A DNA stretch of 64,000 nt from Mycobacterium sp. ACS1612. GTDB lineage: Bacteria; Actinomycetota; Actinomycetes; Mycobacteriales; Mycobacteriaceae. Positions within the stretch are counted from its first letter, which is position 1, and every line of letters begins with the position of its first letter. The stretch covers positions 214,957-278,956 of the forward strand of contig NZ_LZHZ01000004.1 of the NCBI RefSeq assembly GCF_001667505.1. Direction: 5' to 3'. A program made the position numbers and the translations under genes. The notes under the pieces were generated by a model. The model did no database searches and had not been told where the DNA came from. It saw only the letters and a program-made list of their open reading frames with translations. Below are positions 57,372-64,000 of the stretch, one piece after another.

Positions 57372-58892
57372 ATGGGCGACGATCGAAGGACCATTCCGCA
57401 GGTCCTGGACCGGATTGCCGACCAGTTCTCCGAACATGCCGCGGTGGTCACGCCGGAGCGGCGGCTGACCTACGGCGAACTGCGCGAGGAGGTTCGCCGG
57501 GCCGCCGCGGCGATGATCGACCTGGGCGTCGGCGCCGGGGACCGGGTCGCGATCTGGTCGCCGAACACCTGGCACTGGGTGGTGGCGTGCCTGGCCACCA
57601 CCTACGCCGGCGGTGTGCTGGTCCCGCTCAACACCCGCTACACCGCCAGCGAGGCCTGCGACATCCTGGCCCGCACCGGCGCACCACTGCTGTTCGCGGC
57701 TGGCGAGTTCCTCGGCGCCGACAAGGCCGCATCGCTGGACCGCGACGCCATGCCGCACCTCCGCCACATCGTCCGGATCCCGGTCGAGAAGGCCGACGGC
57801 ACCTGGGCCGAGTTCATGGCCCGCGGCATCGACGTCGCCGCGGCCGATGCCCGCGCAGCGGGCGTGACCCCCGATGACGTCTCCGACATTCTGTTCACCT
57901 CCGGCACCACCGGCCGCAGCAAGGGTGCGCTTTGTGCGCATCGGCAGTCACTGGCCGGTTCGGCGGCATGGGCGGAGTGCGGGCAGATCACCAGCGACGA
58001 CCGCTACCTCTGCATTAACCCGTTCTTCCACAACTTCGGCTACAAGGCCGGAATCCTGGCCTGCCTGCAGACCGGCGCCACCCTGATCCCGCAGCTGACC
58101 TTCGATCCCGAACAAGCGATGAAAGCCGTTCAGGAGCACCGCATCACGGTTCTGCCCGGACCGCCGACCATCTACCAGGTGCTGCTCGACCACCCCAAGC
58201 GCGGCAATTACGACCTGACCTCGCTGAGGTTCGCGGTGACCGGCGCAGCGGTGGTCCCCGTGGTGCTGATCGAGCGGATGCAGAGCGAACTGGATTTCGA
58301 CATCGTGCTCACCGCATACGGCCTGACCGAGGCCAACGGGTTCGGCACCATGTGCAGCGCCGACGACGATCCCGTCACCGTGGCTACCACCTGCGGCAGG
58401 CCGATCGCGGATTTCGAGTTGCGTATCGGTGATCAGGACGAGGTGCTGCTGCGCGGTCCGAACGTGATGCTGGGCTACCTAGACGACCCGGAAGCCACCG
58501 CCGCGGCCATCGATACCGACGGCTGGCTGCACACCGGTGACGTCGGAAAGCTCGACGAGGCAGGCAATCTCAGCATCACCGACCGGCTGAAGGACATGTA
58601 CATCAGCGGCGGGTTCAACGTCTATCCCGCCGAGGTCGAGCAGGTGCTGGCCCGGCTGGACGGTGTCGCCGAATCGGCTGTCGTCGGGGTGCCCGACGAG
58701 CGCCTCGGCGAGGTCGGCAAGGCCTTCGTGGTGGTCAAGCCCGGTACGGGGCTGGATGAGGAGACCGTGATCGCTTACACCCGTGAGCATCTGGCCAAGT
58801 TCAAGACGCCGCAGTCGGTGGAGTTCCTCGACGCGCTGCCACGCAATCCAGGCGGCAAGGTGGTCAAGCCGCTGCTGAGGGAAAGAGTTTGA
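57372..58892 (+). CDS. fadD3: HIP-CoA ligase FadD3
   Basis: A 506-residue acyl-CoA synthetase: AMP-binding loop DILFTSGTTGRSKGA, YGLTEANGFGTM, TGDVGKLDEAGNLSITDRLKDMYISGG, and the C-terminal lysine in PRNPGGKVVKP. FadD3 activates HIP, the cholesterol-derived C/D-ring acid, to HIP-CoA, which is also the ligand of KstR2. ATG 57372 has GAGGAG 5 nt upstream. The fadE31 start overlaps its stop. Equivalent to Rv3561. Confidence 0.95.
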   Translation: MGDDRRTIPQVLDRIADQFSEHAAVVTPERRLTYGELREEVRRAAAAMIDLGVGAGDRVAIWSPNTWHWVVACLATTYAGGVLVPLNTRYTASEACDILARTGAPLLFAAGEFLGADKAASLDRDAMPHLRHIVRIPVEKADGTWAEFMARGIDVAAADARAAGVTPDDVSDILFTSGTTGRSKGALCAHRQSLAGSAAWAECGQITSDDRYLCINPFFHNFGYKAGILACLQTGATLIPQLTFDPEQAMKAVQEHRITVLPGPPTIYQVLLDHPKRGNYDLTSLRFAVTGAAVVPVVLIERMQSELDFDIVLTAYGLTEANGFGTMCSADDDPVTVATTCGRPIADFELRIGDQDEVLLRGPNVMLGYLDDPEATAAAIDTDGWLHTGDVGKLDEAGNLSITDRLKDMYISGGFNVYPAEVEQVLARLDGVAESAVVGVPDERLGEVGKAFVVVKPGTGLDEETVIAYTREHLAKFKTPQSVEFLDALPRNPGGKVVKPLLRERV

Positions 58893-60016
58893 TGGACCTG
58901 CACTTTGACGACGCAACACTGGCCTTTCAGGCCGAGGTGCGCGATTTCCTCGCCGCCAACAAGGACGCGTTCCCGACCAAGTCGTATGACACCGCCGAGG
59001 GCTTCGAACAGCACCGGCATTGGGACAAGGTGCTTTTCGATGCCGGGTTGTCGGTGATCACCTGGCCGGAGAAGTACGGCGGCCGCGACGCCACCCTGCT
59101 GCAGTGGGTCGTCTTCGAGGAGGAGTACTTCCGCGCGGGTGCGCCGGGGCGGGCCAGCGCCAACGGCACGTCGATGTTGGCGCCGACGCTGTTTGCCCAC
59201 GGCACCGAGGAGCAGTTGGATCGGGTGCTGCCGAAGATGGCCAGCGGCGAGGAGATCTGGGCGCAGGCGTGGTCGGAGCCCGAGTCGGGCAGCGATCTGG
59301 CGTCATTGCGGTCGACGGCGGCGAAGACCGACGGTGGCTGGCTGCTCAACGGGCAGAAGATCTGGAGCTCGCGAGCACCGTTCGGAGACCGCGCATTCGG
59401 ATTGTTCCGCTCCGACCCCGCGGCGGAACGCCACAAGGGGCTGACCTACTTCATGTTTGACCTCAAGGCCGACGGCGTCACCGTGCGGCCGATCGCGCAA
59501 CTGGGTGGCGACACCGGCTTCGGCGAGATCTTCCTCGACGACGTCTTCGTTCCCGACAACGACGTGATCGGTGGCGTGCACGACGGCTGGCGCGCGGCGA
59601 TGAGTACGTCGAGCAATGAGCGCGGCATGTCGCTGCGCAGCCCGGCGCGCTTCCTCGCCCCGGCGGAACGGCTGGTGCGGCAGTGGAAGTCGAATCCCGA
59701 CCCGGCGTACGCTGATCGGGTCGCCGACGCCTGGATCAAGGCGCAGGCCTACCGACTGCACACGTTCGGGACGGTGACGCGAGTGGCCGCGGGCGGTGAG
59801 CTCGGCGCCGAGTCGTCGGTGACCAAGGTGTTCTGGTCGGAGCTCGACGTCGCGCTGCACCAGACCGCGTTGGACCTGCGGGGTGCCGACGGCGAGCTGG
59901 TCGACTCATGGACCGATGGCCTGCTGTTCGCGCTCGGCGGGCCGATCTACGCGGGCACGAACGAGATTCAGCGCAACATCATCGCCGAGCGCCTGCTGGG
60001 CCTACCGCGGAAGTAA
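58892..60016 (+). CDS. fadE31: Acyl-CoA dehydrogenase FadE31
   Basis: A 374-residue acyl-CoA dehydrogenase: AWSEPESGSDLASLRSTAAKTDGGWLLNGQKIWSSRAPFG, GGPIYAGTNEIQRNIIAERLLGLPRK. ATG 58892 overlaps the fadD3 stop by 1 bp (TGATG); a TTG one codon earlier adds one Met. FadE31, FadE32 and FadE33 are encoded together and serve late C/D-ring beta-oxidation. Equivalent to Rv3562. Confidence 0.93.
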   Translation: MDLHFDDATLAFQAEVRDFLAANKDAFPTKSYDTAEGFEQHRHWDKVLFDAGLSVITWPEKYGGRDATLLQWVVFEEEYFRAGAPGRASANGTSMLAPTLFAHGTEEQLDRVLPKMASGEEIWAQAWSEPESGSDLASLRSTAAKTDGGWLLNGQKIWSSRAPFGDRAFGLFRSDPAAERHKGLTYFMFDLKADGVTVRPIAQLGGDTGFGEIFLDDVFVPDNDVIGGVHDGWRAAMSTSSNERGMSLRSPARFLAPAERLVRQWKSNPDPAYADRVADAWIKAQAYRLHTFGTVTRVAAGGELGAESSVTKVFWSELDVALHQTALDLRGADGELVDSWTDGLLFALGGPIYAGTNEIQRNIIAERLLGLPRK

Positions 60017-60972
60017 TGATGAGATTCGATCTTGACGACCAGCAACGCGATTTCGCGGCGAGCATCGACGCCGCGTTGGGGGCCGCCGACCTGCCTGCGG
60101 CGGTCCGCGCCTGGGCAGCGGGCGACTCCGGTCCCGGCCGCAAGGTGTGGGCACAACTGGTCGACCTCGGGGTGACAGCGCTGGCGGTGCCCGAGAAGCA
60201 CGACGGTATCGACGCCCATCCCGTCGATCTGGTCGTCGCGATGGAGCGGCTGGGCCGTTGGTGCGTACCCGGGCCGGTCGCGGAATCTATTGCCGTAGCG
60301 CCGGTTCTGCTCGCCGACGACGAGCGGTCGAGCGCGCTGGCGAGTGGTGAGGTGATTGCGACCGTCGCGCTGCCGCCGCAGGTTCCACGTGCGGTGGATG
60401 CGGACTCGGCGGGTCTGATTCTGGTGGCCGGCGACGGTGGTGTGCGTGACGGCGTCGCGGGAGCGCAATACGAGTCCGTCGATCCGAGCCGAAAGCTGTT
60501 CGACGTCACCGGTTCCGGTGACTGGTGGGCGGCCGATGTCGCTCGGGCGTATGAGTTCGGCGTGCTCGCCACCGCCGCGCAACTGGTCGGTGCCGGCCAG
60601 GCGCTGCTCGACGCCTCGGTCGAATACGCCAAGCAGCGAAGTCAATTCGGCAAGCCGATCGGGACCTACCAGGCGATCAAACACAAGCTGGCCGACGTGC
60701 ACATCGCGCTGGAGCTGGCGCGGCCGTTGGTGTATGGCGCGGCGCTGTCGCTGGGCGACGACTCAGCCGACACTTTGCGTGACGTCAGCGCCGCCAAGGT
60801 GGCCGCGTCCGACGCTGCGCTGCTGGCGGCCCGGTCGGCGCTTCAAACCCACGGGGCAATCGGATTCACGCAAGAGCACGACCTGTCGCTGTGGCTGCTG
60901 CGTGTGCAGGCGCTGCGGTCGGCGTGGGGCGATCCGACAGTGCATCGGCGCACACTCTTGGAGGCCCTGTGA
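60016..60972 (+). CDS. fadE32: Acyl-CoA dehydrogenase FadE32
   Basis: A 318-residue, shortened acyl-CoA dehydrogenase-fold subunit: MRFDLDDQQRDFAASIDAAL, EYAKQRSQFGKPIGTYQAIKHKLADVHIALELARP, LQTHGAIGFTQEHDLSLWLLRVQALR. Like FadE28 and FadE33 it lacks much of the middle domain and is expected to work in a heteromer. ATG 60016 overlaps the fadE31 stop (TAATG), with a second ATG next to it. Equivalent to Rv3563. Confidence 0.92.
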   Translation: MMRFDLDDQQRDFAASIDAALGAADLPAAVRAWAAGDSGPGRKVWAQLVDLGVTALAVPEKHDGIDAHPVDLVVAMERLGRWCVPGPVAESIAVAPVLLADDERSSALASGEVIATVALPPQVPRAVDADSAGLILVAGDGGVRDGVAGAQYESVDPSRKLFDVTGSGDWWAADVARAYEFGVLATAAQLVGAGQALLDASVEYAKQRSQFGKPIGTYQAIKHKLADVHIALELARPLVYGAALSLGDDSADTLRDVSAAKVAASDAALLAARSALQTHGAIGFTQEHDLSLWLLRVQALRSAWGDPTVHRRTLLEAL

Positions 60973-61913
60973 TGAGTGAGGAACGCGAACTGCTGCGCGG
61001 GACGGTGGCGGCGCTGGTCGACAAGCACGCATCGCCTGCGGCCGTGCGGGAGGCGATGGTCTCCGAAAGCGGCTATGACGAGGCGCTGTGGAAGTTGTTG
61101 TGCGAACAGGTCGGTGCTGCCGCGCTGGTCGTTCCCGAGGACCTGGGCGGCGCGGGCGGGCAGCTTGCCGATGCCGCGGTGGTGCTCGAGGAACTCGGCA
61201 AGGCGCTGGTGCCGACGCCGCTGCTTGCCACCACGCTCGCCGAGCTCGCGCTGGTGGCCGCCGACGAGCCCGACACGAACACATTGGAGCGGCTGGCCGA
61301 GGGTGCCTCGATCGGCACGGTCGTGTTCGATCGGGGCTGCGTGATCAACGGCGACGTCGCGGACGTGGTGGTCGCTACCGACGGCGCCACCCTGACGCGC
61401 TGGACGAGCTTCACTGCCGAGCGTGTCGAATCGATGGACCTGACGCGTCGCCTCGCGCGTGTCAAGCCTTCAGAGACGACCGACATCGGAACGGACCCCG
61501 GGCTCGCCGACGCCGCCGCGATTCTGCTGGCCGCCGAGCAGATCGGCGCCGCCGCGAAATGTCTGGATTTGACCGTCGAATACAGCAAGGACCGCGTTCA
61601 GTTCGGCCGTCCGATCGGCAGTTTCCAGGCGCTCAAGCACCGGATGGCCGACCTGTATGTGTCGGTGCAGTCCGCACGCGCGGTCGTCGACGATGCGATC
61701 GCCGAGCCGTCGCCGACGTCGGCGGCGCTGGCCCGCGTGTCGGCGAGCGAGGCGTTTTCGAAGGTGGCCGCCGAAGCGGTGCAGATGCACGGCGGTATCG
61801 CGATTACCTGGGAGCACGACATCCAGCTTTACTTCAAGCGGGCGCACGGCAGCGCGCAACTGCTTGGACCTCCAAGGGAACATCTGCGCCGTCTCGAATC
61901 CGAAGTTTTCTAA
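60972..61913 (+). CDS. fadE33: Acyl-CoA dehydrogenase FadE33
   Basis: A 313-residue partner-type acyl-CoA dehydrogenase: VVPEDLGGAGGQLADAAVVLEELGKALVPTPLLATTLAEL, EYSKDRVQFGRPIGSFQALKHRMADLYVSVQSARAVVDDA, MHGGIAITWEHDIQLYFKRAHGSAQLLG. ATG 60972 overlaps the fadE32 stop by 1 bp. Last gene of the KstR2-controlled fadD3 operon. Its stop overlaps the convergent methyltransferase gene by 4 bp. Equivalent to Rv3564. Confidence 0.92.
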   Translation: MSEERELLRGTVAALVDKHASPAAVREAMVSESGYDEALWKLLCEQVGAAALVVPEDLGGAGGQLADAAVVLEELGKALVPTPLLATTLAELALVAADEPDTNTLERLAEGASIGTVVFDRGCVINGDVADVVVATDGATLTRWTSFTAERVESMDLTRRLARVKPSETTDIGTDPGLADAAAILLAAEQIGAAAKCLDLTVEYSKDRVQFGRPIGSFQALKHRMADLYVSVQSARAVVDDAIAEPSPTSAALARVSASEAFSKVAAEAVQMHGGIAITWEHDIQLYFKRAHGSAQLLGPPREHLRRLESEVF

Positions 61914-62737
61914 CGCTTTACGGCCTGCAGCGTATAGGTCAACGGGAGCCGCTCCGCGTGCTCGACGAGCCGCCATTCGCCATCGATTTCCCGACGCATG
62001 CGCCCGGGTAAGGCGTTGTTCGGCGCGGAGTCGTGTTCGACGAGCATGGTGAGCTCGAGGCCCGCCGCAAGAACAGCGGTGATGATCTCGCCGAGGCCGT
62101 GGTTCCAGCTCCGAGACTCGTTGTTACTGAAGGCGATCGCGGTGTCCACGTAGGTACCTGGATCCTCGAAAGTGTCGGGCTCGAGCTGTTCGAAGTACGG
62201 GTAGCCGAGCATGAGCGCCTCGGTCCGGTTTTCATCGACCGCCCACATCATCGGATGGTATTCGCGGAGAAACAGCCTGCCGCCCGGGCTTAACAGCGCG
62301 GAAATGGTGTGCGCCCAACGGTTCACGTCGGGCAGCCAGCAGAGTGCACCGATACCGGTGTAGACGAAGTCGAAACCACCGCCGACGGCAGCGTGAGCGC
62401 TGTATACGTCCGCTTGCACGAAGGCGACGTCGGCACCGGCCTCGGCGGAGATCCGTCGCGCGGTGGCGATCGATTCCGGCGAGAAGTCCAGCCCGGTCAT
62501 CACCGCACCAAGGCGATGCAGCGAGAGGGTGTCGGTGCCGATATGACATTGCAGATGGATTCCGCGCAGCCCCTCGACGTGACCGAGGCGTGGCACGTCG
62601 AACCGGACGACATCCGACAGCCGCGTCGGGTCCGAGATCAAATCCTCCACCGCATAATCCGCCGAAGCGGCGTGCGCAGACGCGCGGTCATCCCACCAGG
62701 CCCTGTTGATTGCGAAGTGCTCATCGTGTCGCTGCAT
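61910..62737 (-). CDS. Class I SAM-dependent methyltransferase
   Basis: A 275-residue methyltransferase: LRGIHLQCHIGTDTLSLHRLGAVMTGLDFSPESIATARRI (motif I with His-Ile-Gly in place of the usual Gly-x-Gly), FVQADVYSAHA, FDFVYTGIGALCWLPDVNRWAHTISALLSPGG. This motif I variant (LQCHIGTDT) is common in a group of bacterial methyltransferases of unknown substrate. ATG 62737 starts at MQRHDEHFAINRAWWDDRA, the usual beginning of this group. It is convergent with fadE33 and divergent from the aminotransferase, so it is probably outside the KstR2 regulon. Confidence 0.85.
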   Translation of the reverse strand: MQRHDEHFAINRAWWDDRASAHAASADYAVEDLISDPTRLSDVVRFDVPRLGHVEGLRGIHLQCHIGTDTLSLHRLGAVMTGLDFSPESIATARRISAEAGADVAFVQADVYSAHAAVGGGFDFVYTGIGALCWLPDVNRWAHTISALLSPGGRLFLREYHPMMWAVDENRTEALMLGYPYFEQLEPDTFEDPGTYVDTAIAFSNNESRSWNHGLGEIITAVLAAGLELTMLVEHDSAPNNALPGRMRREIDGEWRLVEHAERLPLTYTLQAVKR

Positions 62738-62758
62738 GGCACCACTATCCTCGCTCAA

Positions 62759-63919
62759 ATGGGTGATCGTGTTGCGCTGCGGGCGGGGATTCCACCGTTC
62801 TATGTGATGGACGTGTGGCTGGCCGCCGCCGAGCGGCAACGTTCGCACGGCGACCTTGTCAACTTGTCGGCAGGCCAACCCAGCGCAGGCGCCCCGACCG
62901 CCGTCCGGGAGGCCGCCAAACGGGCCCTGGACGGTGGCCCGCTCGGCTACACGGTCGCGCTGGGCATCCCCGAACTGCGGGCCGCGATTGCAGGTGCTTA
63001 CGCCGACCGGCATGGGCTTGACGTCGACCCCGCCGACGTCGTGATCACCACGGGTTCCAGCGGTGGCTTTCTGCTGGCGTTTCTTGCGTGTTTCGACGTC
63101 GGCGACCGGGTGGCGATCGCCAGCCCGGGCTATCCCTGCTACCGCAACATCCTGTCCGCGCTGGGATGCGACGTCGTCGAGATCCCGTGCGGACCCGAGA
63201 CGCGCTTCCAGCCGACCGCCCAGATGCTCGCCGAACTCGACCCACCGGTGCAGGGTGTGATCGTGGCGAGCCCCGCCAACCCGACCGGCACGGTGATTCC
63301 GCCGGACGAACTCGCGGCGATCGCTTCCTGGTGCGAATCCACGGGCGCGCGGTTGATCAGCGACGAGGTCTACCACGGGCTGGTGTACGAAGGCGCACCC
63401 GAAACCAGTTGCGCATGGCAGACGTCGCGAGATGCCGTGGTGGTCAACAGCTTTTCTAAGTACTTCGCGATGACCGGGTGGCGGCTGGGCTGGCTGCTGG
63501 TGCCGCGGGAGCTGCAACGGGCGGTGGACTGCCTGACCGGCAACTTCACCATCTGCCCACCGGTGCTGCCGCAGTACGCCGCGGTGGCGGCGTTCACCCC
63601 CGAGTCCATCGCGGAGGCGGACGCACTGCTGCACCACTACGCCGCCAATCGCCGACTGCTGCTCGACGGGCTCCGCGCGATCGGCATCGACCGGCTGGCA
63701 CCCACCGACGGTGCGTTCTACGTGTACGCCGATGTGTCACATCTGACCACCGATTCGCTGTCGTTCTGCTCGAAGTTGTTGAGCGACACCGGGGTTGCCA
63801 TCGCGCCGGGCATCGACTTCGATCCGGCGCGCGGCGGATCCTTCGTGCGACTGTCGTTCGCAGGGCCGACCGGCGATATCGAAGAGGCGTTGCGCCGCAT
63901 CGGATCCTGGCTCAATTGA
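62759..63919 (+). CDS. aspB: Class I aminotransferase (AspB-like)
   Basis: A 386-residue fold-type I aminotransferase: TTGSSGGFLLAFLACFDVGDRVAIASPGYPCYRN, VASPANPTGTVIP, and the PLP lysine in NSFSKYFAMTGWRLGW, with the C-terminal Arg segment GSFVRLSFAG. It follows the fadE cluster as aspB (Rv3565) does in M. tuberculosis. The amino acid substrate is not shown. ATG 62759 starts directly at the family N-terminus; the 21-bp gap to the divergent methyltransferase leaves little room for two promoters. Confidence 0.9.
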   Translation: MGDRVALRAGIPPFYVMDVWLAAAERQRSHGDLVNLSAGQPSAGAPTAVREAAKRALDGGPLGYTVALGIPELRAAIAGAYADRHGLDVDPADVVITTGSSGGFLLAFLACFDVGDRVAIASPGYPCYRNILSALGCDVVEIPCGPETRFQPTAQMLAELDPPVQGVIVASPANPTGTVIPPDELAAIASWCESTGARLISDEVYHGLVYEGAPETSCAWQTSRDAVVVNSFSKYFAMTGWRLGWLLVPRELQRAVDCLTGNFTICPPVLPQYAAVAAFTPESIAEADALLHHYAANRRLLLDGLRAIGIDRLAPTDGAFYVYADVSHLTTDSLSFCSKLLSDTGVAIAPGIDFDPARGGSFVRLSFAGPTGDIEEALRRIGSWLN

Positions 63920-63925
63920 CCGCCC

Positions 63926-64000
63926 TCAGAAGGGTGGTGGTTCGTAGTTTTGGGCGAGCCAGGCTTGGCGTTGGCGTTCTTCTTCGGCGATGAGTTCGCT
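63926..64000 (-). CDS. C-terminus of a 13E12/DUF222 HNH-type protein (cut by window edge)
   Basis: The last 24 codons, read inward from the right edge, give ELIAEEERQRQAWLAQNYEPPPF before TGA (63926-63928). This charged, PPPF-ending tail is usual for the mycobacterial 13E12-repeat/DUF222 HNH endonuclease-like family, of which genomes carry many copies. The body of the gene lies outside the window. Such genes often mark variable sites. Confidence 0.65.
   Translation of the reverse strand, partial: SELIAEEERQRQAWLAQNYEPPPF

Noticed and set aside
61910..63637. A 575-codon minus-strand frame extending the methyltransferase through the aminotransferase
   Set aside because: Only the part up to 62737 has methyltransferase motifs; the extension is antisense to an intact aminotransferase gene.

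Overview
The window is high-GC actinobacterial DNA. It is almost certainly from a fast-growing or environmental Mycobacterium (Mycolicibacterium). The evidence is a complete steroid-degradation regulon in the order known from M. tuberculosis Rv3540c-Rv3565, palindromes matching the KstR and KstR2 operators, a decayed copy of the secreted antigen MPT63, and the C-terminus of a 13E12/DUF222 HNH-type protein at the right edge. No rRNA, tRNA, CRISPR array, insertion sequence or phage gene was recognised.

Left part (1-33.5 kb): an exopolysaccharide locus of the Wzx/Wzy type, unusual for a mycobacterium. It has a DUF4012 membrane protein (cut by the window edge), a repeat-containing anchored protein, a FAD oxidoreductase, four glycosyltransferases, two FemAB/GNAT-like transferases, a VanZ-like protein, an AT-rich PIG-L deacetylase with a coupled methyltransferase, and a secreted lipoprotein with a hydrolase-like look. 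The core minus-strand series runs from about 31.1 to 13.7 kb: GlmS, epimerase, CapD/WbpM-type dehydratase, DegT aminotransferase, initiating sugar transferase, ATP-grasp enzyme, Wzz-tyrosine kinase, glycosyltransferase, Wzx flippase, Wzy polymerase, glycosyltransferases and lipoprotein. Together they would make an activated amino sugar, load it on undecaprenyl phosphate, extend, flip, polymerise and trim a surface polysaccharide. Two LuxR-type regulators sit upstream; both receiver domains have lost the phosphorylation residues, and a third decayed luxR copy lies at the other end. Three minus-strand promoter regions, each beside a luxR copy, share one motif (ATGTAC, 18-19 nt, RATAGT). The locus also carries remnants: MPT63, a membrane-kinase-like fragment, a truncated wzz with its leader, and probably an acyltransferase.

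Right part (34-64 kb): cholesterol side-chain and C/D-ring catabolism. The cyp125-fadE28-fadE29-chsH2-chsH1-ltp2 operon diverges from fadA5 across two KstR operators. The HIP regulon follows: two SDR genes diverging from echA20-ipdA-ipdB-ipdC, then fadA6, kstR2, ipdF and fadE30 diverging from fadD3-fadE31-fadE32-fadE33, with three KstR2 operators. Between these blocks lie accessory genes: a DsbA-like protein flanked by an intact and a broken ddn gene, a TAXI-type TRAP transporter, and a secreted histidine phosphatase. A methyltransferase and an AspB-like aminotransferase end the block. fdxB, expected after ipdC, is absent and an epoxide-hydrolase-like gene stands there. At least four genes of the regulon appear to be leaderless, with a -10 hexamer exactly 6 nt before the start codon.

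The exopolysaccharide locus abuts the 3' end of ltp2, so this boundary looks like an island junction. Starts were chosen by ribosome-binding site, overlap with the neighbour and family alignment from memory; no database search was possible.
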